Source of the DNA: Egaibacter danicus
GTDB taxonomy: Bacteria > Pseudomonadota > Gammaproteobacteria > Burkholderiales > Burkholderiaceae_C
Length of the DNA: 64,000 nt
Direction of reading: 5' to 3'
Assembly (NCBI GenBank): GCA_016707075.1
Contig: JADJII010000009.1
Location: 124,001 to 188,000 of the forward strand
Below, piece after piece: positions 1 to 9,169 of the stretch; position 1 is the stretch's first letter, and the number at the start of each line of letters is the position of its first letter. Below the pieces are notes generated by a model, which was not told the DNA's origin, did no database searches, and saw only the letters and a program-made list of their open reading frames with translations. A program made the translations under genes and the position numbers.

Positions 1-1532
1 TAGATGTCGCCTTTGATGTTGCCTTTGGCTTCCGGGCGTTCGTTGGCCGGGTCACCGGCCAGCACGAGGTGGTTCCACGCAAAACCTGCGCCGTCAAAGT
101 CGCCATCGTCCTTCCAGCGGATGATCTGGCCCATGGTGTTGTTGGCGCGCGGGTTGGCCGCGTCCACGCCCGGCTGGTTGGGCTGGCCGCGGCTGCTGTT
201 ATTGGTCAGCGTGCAATAGACCCAGCCGGTCTGGGTGTCAATCGTCAACCACTCGGGCCTGTCCATCTTGGTTGCCTTGAGCGCGTCGCTGGCCTGACGC
301 GCCTTGATCACCACCTCGCCCTGATCGGCAAAGCCGTTGGCGGCCGTCAGTGGGCCCTGGCCATGCACCAGCGGCAGCCACTGGCCCCGCCCGTCGGCGT
401 CAAAACGCGCCACATACAGCGTGCCGTGGTCCAGCAGCTCGCGGTTGGCTTTCGCGCCACCGGGTGCGATCTTGTCGCGGCTGACAAATTTGTAGATGTA
501 CTCGAACCGGGAGTCTTCGCCTGAATACACCACCGCACGTCCGTCTTTGGTCACACCCACCCACGCGCCTTCATGGGCCGCGCGGCCCATTGCCGTGCGC
601 TTGACGGGCGTGCTGGTGGGGTCCATTGGGTCCACTTCCACCACCCAGCCAAAACGGTTGGGCTCGTTGGGGTTTTGCACGGCGTCAAAGCGCGCGTCAA
701 ACTTGTCCCATTGGTAGGCCCCGTCCTTGCGGGCGCCCCAGCGTTTCTGGTGGTCGGTGAGTTTGTCGCCACTGCCAAAGTAGCCCATCCAGTTTTCTTC
801 GCCCGACAGGTAGGTGCCCCAGGGCGTCTGGCTGCTGGCGCAGTTGTTCAGCGTGCCCAGCACGGTGCGTCCGGCCGGGTCGGCAGCGGTTTTCATCATC
901 GCGTGGCCGGCAGCAGGGCCTTGAACGGTGAACGGCGCGTCCATCGTGAAGCGCCGCGCATAACGGGATGGTCGGACCATCTGCCAGTTGCCCCCTTTCA
1001 GCTCAACCTCGTAGACCGACAGGCCGTGGGCGTTTTGCGACTTCTTCACCTTCTCGGCGTTCATGTTGTTGAAGCCGCCCACGTGCAGCAGGCCGTCGTC
1101 GGTGTACTCGTGGTTGATGGCGATCAGGCCCCGGGTTGAACTGCCCTCGAACGGGAAGAACTCGACGCCGTCGTGGTGCATGCCCATCTGGACGGCCTGG
1201 TCGGCCGCGCTGTTGGACGCGTCGAACTTGAACGCGGGCATGTTGCCGGGCACACCAACGGGTTCGCCCCACGCAGCGATGGCGGTGGCGATGTAGCCGT
1301 CCGGCACCACCAGCTTGTCGCCCGCACCAATCGGAATGCCCTTGAAGCCCAGCTTGGGGCCGCCTGTAGCCGCACCCGAAGCGGCGCAGCCAGCAAGAGG
1401 CCCCATCAGTGACAGGACTGCGGCAACAGCACTGCCCCGCAGCACGATGCGTCGCTGCGGGTCTGATACGTCGTGAATGCTGGGATTGGACGAGCGGTTG
1501 CTGTCCTCCATCGAACTGAAGTCCTTGGCCAT
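1..1532 (-). CDS. phoX: PhoX-family alkaline phosphatase (DUF839), C-terminus beyond window
   Basis: The frame stays open from an ATG at 1532 to the window edge, so the C-terminus is missing. PhoX-type enzymes are calcium-dependent periplasmic phosphomonoesterases that release phosphate from organic esters. The N-terminus carries a twin-arginine motif (DPQRRIVLRG, Arg27-Arg28) followed by a hydrophobic stretch ending in GPLAGCAA, which suggests Tat export and possibly lipidation. Family-typical segments follow: INHEY, the NNCASSQTPWGTYLSGEEN stretch near residues 230-250, and YSGEDSRFEYIYKFV further on. A GAGGAG ribosome site lies just upstream of the chosen ATG. It is divergent from the glutamate dehydrogenase gene. 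I see no convincing Pho box in the 234-bp gap. The family assignment is strong; substrate range is inferred. Confidence 0.88.
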   Translation of the reverse strand, partial: MAKDFSSMEDSNRSSNPSIHDVSDPQRRIVLRGSAVAAVLSLMGPLAGCAASGAATGGPKLGFKGIPIGAGDKLVVPDGYIATAIAAWGEPVGVPGNMPAFKFDASNSAADQAVQMGMHHDGVEFFPFEGSSTRGLIAINHEYTDDGLLHVGGFNNMNAEKVKKSQNAHGLSVYEVELKGGNWQMVRPSRYARRFTMDAPFTVQGPAAGHAMMKTAADPAGRTVLGTLNNCASSQTPWGTYLSGEENWMGYFGSGDKLTDHQKRWGARKDGAYQWDKFDARFDAVQNPNEPNRFGWVVEVDPMDPTSTPVKRTAMGRAAHEGAWVGVTKDGRAVVYSGEDSRFEYIYKFVSRDKIAPGGAKANRELLDHGTLYVARFDADGRGQWLPLVHGQGPLTAANGFADQGEVVIKARQASDALKATKMDRPEWLTIDTQTGWVYCTLTNNSSRGQPNQPGVDAANPRANNTMGQIIRWKDDGDFDGAGFAWNHLVLAGDPANERPEAKGNIKGDI

Positions 1533-1766
1533 GAATGCTCCTCGTTGGTTAATGGATGTCTCTGTACCGAGACTGGTTTGAACGCATTACCTGTCTGTCA
1601 TGTTAGCCTTTTTTGGCGGATGCAAACCATGCATGGTTCCATGCCACGCCTTGATGCAACTCACGCATAAGGCCATGAATGCACCGTGTTGACACACACA
1701 AGACACGCTGTGCTACCTAGAATTCCGGAACACACAAGGTGCCCACAAGGCCCAAACGGAGAATTC

Positions 1767-4700
1767 ATGACCAGCTCCCCTCTCGCCGAACTGCTGACCT
1801 ACACCACGGAACACGCAGGGCCCGCCGCCAGCAAACTCACCAGCTTCGTAGCCGCCTACTTTGACAACACCGACCCCGACGAGATAGCCGCCCGCGGCCC
1901 GGCTACGCTGTTTGCCATAGCCAACGCACACTGGCGTCTGCTGGATGCGCCGCGCACCGCATCGATGGCCCGCATACGGGTGTTCAACCCCACACTGGCC
2001 GAGGACGGTTTTGCAAGCGACCACACGGTGGTGCAGATCGTGCAGGACAACATGCCGTTTCTGGTGGACTCCGTCACCATGGCCATCAACCGTGGCAACC
2101 GCACGGCCCACTGGATCGTTCATCCGCTGATGAGCGTGGCGCGAGACGCGCAGGGAAAAATTGCCACCGTTACCAGCGCAGCAGCCGCGACAACTTCTGG
2201 CAGGGCCGACCCGGTGGAGTCGCTCATCCTGGTGGAATGCGACCGCATTGTGAGCGCGGCCGAGCAGCAGGCGCTGGCCGATGAACTGGCCCGTGTCCTG
2301 AGCGATGTGCACAGCACCGTGCAAGACTGGTCCGCCATGCTGGCGCGCGTGCAGGCCGTTACCGCTGCCTCTGAAAAAGCGCCGCTGGCACCCGCCAACC
2401 GGCAGGAAGGCATTGATTTTCTGCGCTGGCTGGAAGACCGCCACTTCACCTTTCTGGGCGCGCGGGACTATGACCTCAAGCGTGACGGCGACGCGGTGAC
2501 GCTGATCGCCAAACCCGACTCTGGCCTGGGCATTTTGCGCGGCACCGTGCAGACCGCCGAGACACGGCTGCCACCCGAAGCCGTGGCACTCATCAACTCT
2601 GACGAGCTGGTGCTGGCCACCAAGGCCATGACACGCGCCACCGTGCACCGGCCCGCCTGGCTGGACTACATCGCCGTCAAACGCTTTGACAACGCCGGCA
2701 ACGTAGTGGGCGAAGCCCGATTTCTGGGCCTGTACACCTCCACCGCCTATTCCGCTTCCGTGAGCGAAATTCCGCAGGTGCGGCGCCGCGCTGCGGCCGT
2801 GATGGCCACCGCCAGCGTGGTGCCGGACAGCCATGCGGCGAAATCGCTGCAGTCCATTCTGGATGCCTATCCACGCGATGAGCTCTTTCAGGTGGATACC
2901 GCCACGCTGACCGACCACGCCATTGGCATTTTGCGGCTGCAGGAACGCCAGCGCACGCGCGTGTTCCTGCGGCGCGACCCGTTTGGCCGGTTTACATCGG
3001 CCCAGGTGTTTGTGCCGCGTGACCGTTACAACACCGAGCTGCGCGTGAAGATTGGCAACGAGCTGATGGCCGCGCTGGATGGCCAGTCGCTCGAATTCAC
3101 GCCCATGTTGACCGACAGCCCGCTGGCCCGCATTCACTACTTCGTGCGCGCCCGGACCAACGCACCGCTACATGTGAACCTGCCTGCACTGGAAGCCCGC
3201 ATTGCCCGGCTTGCCCAGCGCTGGGAAGATGATTGCACCACCGAGCTGCTGCGAACCCACGGCGAAGGCCACGGACTGGCACTGGCGCACCGCTTTGCGC
3301 AGGCGTTCCCCACGGCCTACCGCGAGGACTTCCCGGCTCCCGTCGCGGCGGAAGATGCCGACATGCTGGCAGGTTTGTCTGCCACGTCGCCGCTGGGTGT
3401 GAAGCTTTACCGCCCGCTGGACGCCAGTCCGGGCATGCTGCGCTTCAAGATTTACAACACGTCCAAGGTGGCGCTGTCGGATTCGCTGCCGGTGCTGGAG
3501 CGCATGGGTGCGCGCGTGCTGGACGAGCATCCGTATCACATCGGCCATGGCGACGATGCCCTGTGGATTCACGATCTGGGCCTGCAACTGCCGGTGGACA
3601 CCGATCTGTCCACCGTGAAGGCCCGTTTTGAGGCCCTGTTTGCCCAAGCCTGGCGCGGCGAGGTGGAAAGTGATGACCTCAACAAACTGGTGCTGACCAC
3701 CACGCTGGATGCGCGGGCCATCTCGGTGCTGCGCGCCTACACACGCTATTTCAAGCAGCTGGGTTTTGCTTTCAGCCAGAGTTACATTGAAACGGCGCTG
3801 AACAAAAACGCCGCCATCACGCAAGAGATTGCCGGGTTGTTCATGGCGCGGTTTGATCCGGCCCGGTCTGAGGGCCGCGACAGCACACTGCAGCATCTGG
3901 CACGGCAAATCGAAGCGCACCTGGGCAATGTGGCCAGCCTGGATGAAGACCGCATCCTGCGGCAGTTTTTTGCCACCATTCAGGCGACGCTGCGAACCAA
4001 TATGTGGCAGGTTGGCGCCACGGGCGGCAGCAAGCCTTACCTGAGTTTCAAGCTCAACCCGCGCGAGGTTCCTGGCGTACCGGAGCCCAAGCCGCTGTTT
4101 GAAATCTGGGTGTATTCACCGCGGGTGGAAGGTGTGCACCTGCGCGGTGGCAAGGTGGCGCGCGGCGGGCTGCGCTGGTCGGACCGGCGGGAAGATTTCC
4201 GCACCGAAATTCTGGGGCTGGTAAAGGCCCAGCAGGTGAAAAACACCGTCATCGTGCCGGTAGGCTCCAAGGGCGGGTTTGTGCTGAAGAACGCACCGCC
4301 CGCCACCGACCGCGAGGCCTGGATGGCCGAGGGCATTGCCTGCTACAAGCTGTTCCTCTCCGGCCTGCTGGACATCACTGACAACGTGGTCAAAGGTGCG
4401 GTGGTGCCGCCAGTCAACGTAGTGCGCCACGATGCGGATGACCCCTATCTGGTGGTAGCGGCGGACAAGGGCACAGCCACGTTCTCCGACATTGCCAATG
4501 GTGTGTCGGCCGACTATGGCTTCTGGCTGGGTGATGCGTTTGCGTCCGGTGGCTCGGTGGGTTACGACCACAAAAAGATGGGCATCACGGCGCGCGGCGC
4601 GTGGGAATCTGTCAAGCGGCACTTCCGCTCGATGAACATCAATACCCAGACGACACCTTTTACCGTTGCCGGCATTGGCGACATGTCCGGGGACGTGTTT

Positions 4701-6527
4701 GGCAACGGCATGCTGCTGTCGGAGCAGATCGCACTGGTCGTGGCGTTTGACCATCGCCATATCTTCATCGACCCCGCACCCGATACCGCGCGCTCCTTTG
4801 CCGAGCGGCAGCGGCTGTTCGCCCTGCCCCGCTCCAGCTGGGATGACTATGACAAGGGCCTGATTTCAGAAGGTGGCGGCGTGTATGCGCGCAGCGCCAA
4901 ATCCATCGCGCTGAGCCCGCAAGCGCGCGCAGTGATTGGCATCGACGCAGAAGAGCTGACGCCAGTGGAACTGCTGAAAGCCATCCTGCAAGCACCAGTG
5001 GATTTGCTTTACAACGGCGGCATCGGCACCTACGTGAAAGCCACGTTTGAAACCCATGCGCAGGTGGGCGACAAATCCAGCGATGCGTTTCGCGTGAACG
5101 GCGCGGACCTGCGCTGCAAGGTACTGGCCGAAGGCGGCAACCTGGGCTGTACCCAAAACGGTCGTATTGAATTCGCCCAGAAGGGTGGCCGTATTTATAC
5201 CGACGCCATTGACAACTCGGCCGGCGTGGACTGCTCGGACCATGAGGTGAACATCAAGATTTTGCTGGGCAGTGTGGTGGAGGCCGGTGATCTGACACTC
5301 AAACAGCGTAATGACCTGCTGGCTTCAATGACCGACGAAGTAGGCCATCTGGTGCTGGCCGACAACTACTACCAGACACAGGCGCTGGACATTGGGATGC
5401 ACCGGCCGCTGTATGTGCTGGATGGCCAGCAGCGCCTGATGCAATGGCTGGAAGGCAGCGGTCGCCTGAACCGAGCCATCGAGTTTTTGCCAACGGACGA
5501 AGAAATTGCCAGACGCAAGGCGCGCAAGGTGGGCCTGACCGCCCCTGAAGGCGCCGTGGTGCTGGCCTACGCCAAGATGTCGGTGTTTGATGACCTCGTA
5601 GCCAGCAACCTGCCGGATGACCCGTTCTTCAGCCGGGCACTGAAGGCCTACTTCCCCAAGGTACTGACCGAACAATTTGGCGCTGCCATTGCAGCGCACC
5701 CACTCAAGCGCGAAATCATAGCCACCTTCATCACCAACACGGTGGTGAACCGCACCGGCGCCACCTTTGTGAATTTCATTGCGGCTGAAGCAGGTGCCAC
5801 GGCAGCAGACGTGATTCGTGCCTTCACGCTGGCGCGCGAGATTTTTGACCTGGAGCCGCTGTGGGACCAGATTGATGCGTTGGACTACAAGGTGGACGCG
5901 AAACTGCAGCTGGACCTGCTGATGCAGTTGACTGGCATTGCCCAGCGCGCCTCACGCTGGATGCTGCGCATCCGCTCACAGGACACCGATCTGCCAACCT
6001 TGATCACGCGCTACCAGCCAGCCGCCCGCGAATTGCGTGCACATCTTGCCGATTGGCTCCCTGCTTCGGCCAACGCCAACTGGACAGCCGCGACGGACGC
6101 ACTGGTCAAGGCTGGTGTGGCGCCCGCGCTGGCGCAGAATCTGACGGCGCTGGAATTCATCTTTCCGGCACTGGACCTGGTGGACCTGGCCCAGAGTGCC
6201 AGTATCAGCCTGGAACAGGCGGCACGGGCGTACTTCGGCATTGAGGCCGAATTGGGGCTGACGGGGTGGCGCGCCCAGATCAACCGGCTGCCAACCGACA
6301 CCTTGTGGCAAACGCAGGCACGTGGCAGCGCGCGCGACGATGTGTACTCCATTGCCCGCCAGATCACGCAGGGGCTGCTGACGCAGCATGAAGAACTGGT
6401 GCACTGGCGCGGCCAGCATGCCAAGTCGATTGACCGGCTGTGCCAGCTGCTCAATACCATCAGCACGCAGCCGGCTGACCTGGCACCGGTGTCGGTGGCC
6501 TTGCGGGAGTTGCGACATTTGGCCTGA
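1767..6527 (+). CDS. gdhB: NAD-specific glutamate dehydrogenase, large (about 180 kDa) type
   Basis: This protein of 1586 residues catalyses NAD-dependent oxidative deamination of glutamate to 2-oxoglutarate and ammonia, feeding glutamate carbon into the TCA cycle. Its length matches the large bacterial GDH class (about 1600 residues), which has long regulatory N- and C-terminal regions around a central catalytic domain. The catalytic core is recognisable near residues 800-850, with RGGLRWSDRREDFRTEI and then VPVGSKGGFVLK carrying the substrate-binding lysine. The dinucleotide-binding segment follows, with VLAEGGNLGCTQ and GRIEFA. The ATG at 1767 is chosen because GGAGA precedes it; an in-frame ATG at 1686 lacks a ribosome site. 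It is monocistronic, with a 71-bp gap before the HDOD gene. Confidence 0.95.
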   Translation: MTSSPLAELLTYTTEHAGPAASKLTSFVAAYFDNTDPDEIAARGPATLFAIANAHWRLLDAPRTASMARIRVFNPTLAEDGFASDHTVVQIVQDNMPFLVDSVTMAINRGNRTAHWIVHPLMSVARDAQGKIATVTSAAAATTSGRADPVESLILVECDRIVSAAEQQALADELARVLSDVHSTVQDWSAMLARVQAVTAASEKAPLAPANRQEGIDFLRWLEDRHFTFLGARDYDLKRDGDAVTLIAKPDSGLGILRGTVQTAETRLPPEAVALINSDELVLATKAMTRATVHRPAWLDYIAVKRFDNAGNVVGEARFLGLYTSTAYSASVSEIPQVRRRAAAVMATASVVPDSHAAKSLQSILDAYPRDELFQVDTATLTDHAIGILRLQERQRTRVFLRRDPFGRFTSAQVFVPRDRYNTELRVKIGNELMAALDGQSLEFTPMLTDSPLARIHYFVRARTNAPLHVNLPALEARIARLAQRWEDDCTTELLRTHGEGHGLALAHRFAQAFPTAYREDFPAPVAAEDADMLAGLSATSPLGVKLYRPLDASPGMLRFKIYNTSKVALSDSLPVLERMGARVLDEHPYHIGHGDDALWIHDLGLQLPVDTDLSTVKARFEALFAQAWRGEVESDDLNKLVLTTTLDARAISVLRAYTRYFKQLGFAFSQSYIETALNKNAAITQEIAGLFMARFDPARSEGRDSTLQHLARQIEAHLGNVASLDEDRILRQFFATIQATLRTNMWQVGATGGSKPYLSFKLNPREVPGVPEPKPLFEIWVYSPRVEGVHLRGGKVARGGLRWSDRREDFRTEILGLVKAQQVKNTVIVPVGSKGGFVLKNAPPATDREAWMAEGIACYKLFLSGLLDITDNVVKGAVVPPVNVVRHDADDPYLVVAADKGTATFSDIANGVSADYGFWLGDAFASGGSVGYDHKKMGITARGAWESVKRHFRSMNINTQTTPFTVAGIGDMSGDVFGNGMLLSEQIALVVAFDHRHIFIDPAPDTARSFAERQRLFALPRSSWDDYDKGLISEGGGVYARSAKSIALSPQARAVIGIDAEELTPVELLKAILQAPVDLLYNGGIGTYVKATFETHAQVGDKSSDAFRVNGADLRCKVLAEGGNLGCTQNGRIEFAQKGGRIYTDAIDNSAGVDCSDHEVNIKILLGSVVEAGDLTLKQRNDLLASMTDEVGHLVLADNYYQTQALDIGMHRPLYVLDGQQRLMQWLEGSGRLNRAIEFLPTDEEIARRKARKVGLTAPEGAVVLAYAKMSVFDDLVASNLPDDPFFSRALKAYFPKVLTEQFGAAIAAHPLKREIIATFITNTVVNRTGATFVNFIAAEAGATAADVIRAFTLAREIFDLEPLWDQIDALDYKVDAKLQLDLLMQLTGIAQRASRWMLRIRSQDTDLPTLITRYQPAARELRAHLADWLPASANANWTAATDALVKAGVAPALAQNLTALEFIFPALDLVDLAQSASISLEQAARAYFGIEAELGLTGWRAQINRLPTDTLWQTQARGSARDDVYSIARQITQGLLTQHEELVHWRGQHAKSIDRLCQLLNTISTQPADLAPVSVALRELRHLA

Positions 6528-6598
6528 ATCCGGATTTTGGTGGCTGATTGGGGGTAAATTCCAGCCAGCTTGTGCCGATAACCGTCACAGGAGAACCC

Positions 6599-7405
6599 AT
6601 GTCAGACCTTGCCACGTTTTTTCAATCGGTCAAACTTCCGGTGATGTCGGAGGTGGCCCACGCGCTGATTCACACACTCAATGACGAGGATGTGTCGGTC
6701 ACCCAGGTACGCAACATCATCGCCAAGGATCCGGCGCTGACCGCACGAATGCTGCGTCTGGCCAACAGTGCAAGTTTCGGGCTGAGCCGCAAGATCGGCA
6801 CGCTGGACGAAGCCGTCGCCTTGATAGGCATGTCGCAGGTGCGGGCGCTCGCGCTGTCAACCGGGCTGAATGCCGCATTTCCGGTTGTAGCCGGGCTGGA
6901 CCGTCAGGAGTTCTGGAAGAGTTGCATGGCCTGCGCAGGCTACAGCCAGTGGCTGGCTGGCAGCCTGGGCATGGACCGGCAGCAGGCCTGGCTCAGCGGG
7001 CTGATGCTGCGCCTGGGTGAGCTGTTGATCGGTCAGGTGAACCCGGACCGCATGGCCCAGATTGAAGCCGAACCCCACACACCGGGCTGGCGCTGGGAAC
7101 GCGAACTGGACCTGCTGGGCTTCACTGAAGGGGAAATGACAGCCGAGCTGGCCCGGCACTGGCGGTTCCCGGATGAAATGGCGCGCGGACTGGAAACCTG
7201 TGCCAAACCGATGAGTTTCAAACCCTTCAGTCCATTGGGAGGCGTGATTCATTTGTCCGCCCTGCTGGCCGACATGCCCGGCTGCGGGCCTGAGGCCGTG
7301 GAAACTCTGCCGATTGAGGTCATGGGCAAGCTGCAACTCAACGTGGATTGGATGCAGGGGCGCTTTCCAGCTGCTGATACATTTCTCGACCTCTCCACGC
7401 CATAA
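6599..7405 (+). CDS. HDOD domain signalling protein
   Basis: The protein has 268 residues and is almost entirely one HDOD domain, an HD-related output domain found in bacterial signalling proteins that usually lacks phosphohydrolase activity. Recognisable features are the start LPVMSEVAHAL, the stretch IIAKDPALTARMLRLANSA near residues 35-55, and IGTLDEAVALIGMSQVRALAL after it. The start at 6599 has AGGAGA upstream and gives the usual N-terminus; an upstream in-frame start at 6548 is less likely. Its stop lies 7 bp before the GTG of the endonuclease III gene, so the two are probably cotranscribed. The specific role is unknown; related proteins act in motility, stress or c-di-GMP regulation. 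Confidence 0.85.
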   Translation: MSDLATFFQSVKLPVMSEVAHALIHTLNDEDVSVTQVRNIIAKDPALTARMLRLANSASFGLSRKIGTLDEAVALIGMSQVRALALSTGLNAAFPVVAGLDRQEFWKSCMACAGYSQWLAGSLGMDRQQAWLSGLMLRLGELLIGQVNPDRMAQIEAEPHTPGWRWERELDLLGFTEGEMTAELARHWRFPDEMARGLETCAKPMSFKPFSPLGGVIHLSALLADMPGCGPEAVETLPIEVMGKLQLNVDWMQGRFPAADTFLDLSTP

Positions 7406-7412
7406 GTTTTCA

Positions 7413-8045
7413 GTGAAATCTTCAGACATCGGGCCATTCTTCGCCACGCTGAAAGCAGCCAATCCACAGCCAGTCACCGAGCTGGAATACACCTCGGTGT
7501 TCGAGTTACTGACGGCGGTGTTGTTGTCGGCCCAGGCTACCGATGTGAGTGTGAACAAGGCGACGCGCCAGTTGTTTCCGGTGGCCAATACGCCGCAAAA
7601 GATCCTGGCGCTGGGGCAAGATCGGCTGGAGCGCTATATCAAGACCATTGGCCTGTACCGCAGCAAGGCAAAGCACTTGCTGCAAACCTGCCAGATGCTG
7701 ATGGACAGGCACGGTGGTGACGTACCCCGCACCCGCGAGGCACTGGAGGGGCTGCCCGGTGTCGGGCGCAAAACGGCCAATGTGGTGCTGAATTCGGCTT
7801 TTGGCGAAGCCACCATGGCGGTGGACACCCATATTTTTCGCTTGGGCAACCGGACCGGCCTGGCACCCGGCAAAACACCACTGGAAGTAGAGTTGAAGCT
7901 ACTCAAGCGCATTCCGCCTGAATACCTGGTGGATGCGCACCACTGGCTGATTTTGCACGGGCGATATATTTGCCAGGCCCGCAAGCCGCTTTGCGGGCAA
8001 TGCGGCGTTAGTGCTTATTGCGATTTTTACGCCCAATCCAAATGA
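7413..8045 (+). CDS. nth: Endonuclease III (DNA glycosylase/AP lyase)
   Basis: This 210-residue protein removes oxidised pyrimidines and cleaves abasic sites during base excision repair. The helix-hairpin-helix LPGVGRKTANVV contains the catalytic lysine at residue 120, and VDTHIFRL contains the catalytic aspartate at 138, both at the positions known for E. coli Nth. The C-terminal iron-sulfur loop has Cys187, Cys194, Cys197 and Cys203 with the family spacing C-x6-C-x2-C-x5-C. The GTG at 7413 gives the usual family length; longer in-frame starts would run back into the HDOD gene. The stop codon overlaps the next gene's start in an ATGA arrangement. Confidence 0.95.
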   Translation: MKSSDIGPFFATLKAANPQPVTELEYTSVFELLTAVLLSAQATDVSVNKATRQLFPVANTPQKILALGQDRLERYIKTIGLYRSKAKHLLQTCQMLMDRHGGDVPRTREALEGLPGVGRKTANVVLNSAFGEATMAVDTHIFRLGNRTGLAPGKTPLEVELKLLKRIPPEYLVDAHHWLILHGRYICQARKPLCGQCGVSAYCDFYAQSK

Positions 8046-9169
8046 CGGGTATTGACCCCAGAACCGTCTTGTTGCTGACCGGCGCGCTGGGCGGTTTCAT
8101 GGCTGTGGTGTTGTACATGTTGCGGCTCAACTATCCGCCCGCGATCAAGGGGATTGGTGAGTGGGCACTGAGTATGGCGCTGGGCTTGGTGGCCGGTTTG
8201 CTGTTCACGGCAGTCGGGAAAATTCCCGTGCTGTTGTCCGTTACCCTTCCTACCATCGCCTACTTGGCTGCGGCCTATATTTCCTTCATGGGAACCCAGC
8301 GGTTTTTTGGCGTTGTGCCGAAGCCCCTTCCATGGGTCGTCTGGATAGGCCTGGCGGTGCTGGGCTCAACCTGGTTTCTGTTTGTGGATCCGAGTTATTC
8401 GTCGCGACTGCGATTGAATCTGGTGGTGATGGTGTCACTTTTTGTCGCCCAGGGAAGCCTGATTTTCCAAAGGAGCAGGCATTCGTACGCAGGCCGGATT
8501 GCACTCATCGTTTTGACCATCGCCACGGGAATACACCTGATGCGTCTTGTTTCGACGTTCTTCTATCCGGTGGGGTCGAACGTCATGGACCCATCCATTC
8601 CGAGCGTGGTCTATATCACGGTGTACTCGTTTCTCGTTCCGATTGGCGCCATCAGCCAGGTCATCATGGCCACTGAACGACTGAGGACCGAGCTGGAGCA
8701 TGTCGCCACCCATGACTCGCTGACTGACGCCTACACCCGCCGCTACATGAACGAAGCCTGCCAGCGCGAACTGGAGCGCAGTGCGCGGCACGGGCGGGAA
8801 ATGTCGCTGATGCTGCTGGATATAGATCACTTCAAATCTGTCAACGACACACTGGGCCACCAAGCCGGTGATCGCATACTGACTGAATTTGTGGCGGGCA
8901 TCAGGACCCAGCTGCGCAGTGCCGACCTGCTGGGGCGTTTTGGCGGAGAGGAGTTTGTGGTGATACTGCCTGAAACGTCACCGGTAGTGGCCATGGTGGT
9001 CGCCGAACGGATACGGTCAACGATGGCAGACCGCGCCGGCCCGACCGTGAGCATTGGCATCACAACCAACCAGTCCGGCGGCGACACGGTGGATGCGCTG
9101 CTGGCACGGGCCGACGCGGCCATGTACCGGGCCAAGGCCAACGGCCGCAACCGGGTAGAAGTGGCCTAG
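8042..9169 (+). CDS. Membrane-bound diguanylate cyclase (GGDEF)
   Basis: This 375-residue protein should make cyclic di-GMP from two GTP. The first 210 or so residues form about six hydrophobic segments, so it is an inner-membrane sensor of unknown input. The C-terminal domain has the active-site motif GGEEF at residues 301-305 and an intact RxxD inhibitory site (RSAD, 292-295) five residues upstream. It is therefore predicted active and subject to product inhibition. The ATG at 8042 overlaps the nth stop (ATGA), suggesting translational coupling. Its TAG stop overlaps the stop of convergent cobT within the palindrome CTAG. Confidence 0.92.
   Translation: MTGIDPRTVLLLTGALGGFMAVVLYMLRLNYPPAIKGIGEWALSMALGLVAGLLFTAVGKIPVLLSVTLPTIAYLAAAYISFMGTQRFFGVVPKPLPWVVWIGLAVLGSTWFLFVDPSYSSRLRLNLVVMVSLFVAQGSLIFQRSRHSYAGRIALIVLTIATGIHLMRLVSTFFYPVGSNVMDPSIPSVVYITVYSFLVPIGAISQVIMATERLRTELEHVATHDSLTDAYTRRYMNEACQRELERSARHGREMSLMLLDIDHFKSVNDTLGHQAGDRILTEFVAGIRTQLRSADLLGRFGGEEFVVILPETSPVVAMVVAERIRSTMADRAGPTVSIGITTNQSGGDTVDALLARADAAMYRAKANGRNRVEVA

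Noticed and set aside
1560..1625. Possible Pho box upstream of phoX (CTGTCTGTCATGTTAG)
   Set aside because: Only one half-site resembles the consensus and the 11-bp direct-repeat spacing is not met.
1713..3137. Long minus-strand open frame opposite the glutamate dehydrogenase gene
   Set aside because: Its translation is rich in His, Gly and Arg and resembles no family. It mirrors GC-rich codon structure of the strongly supported sense gene.
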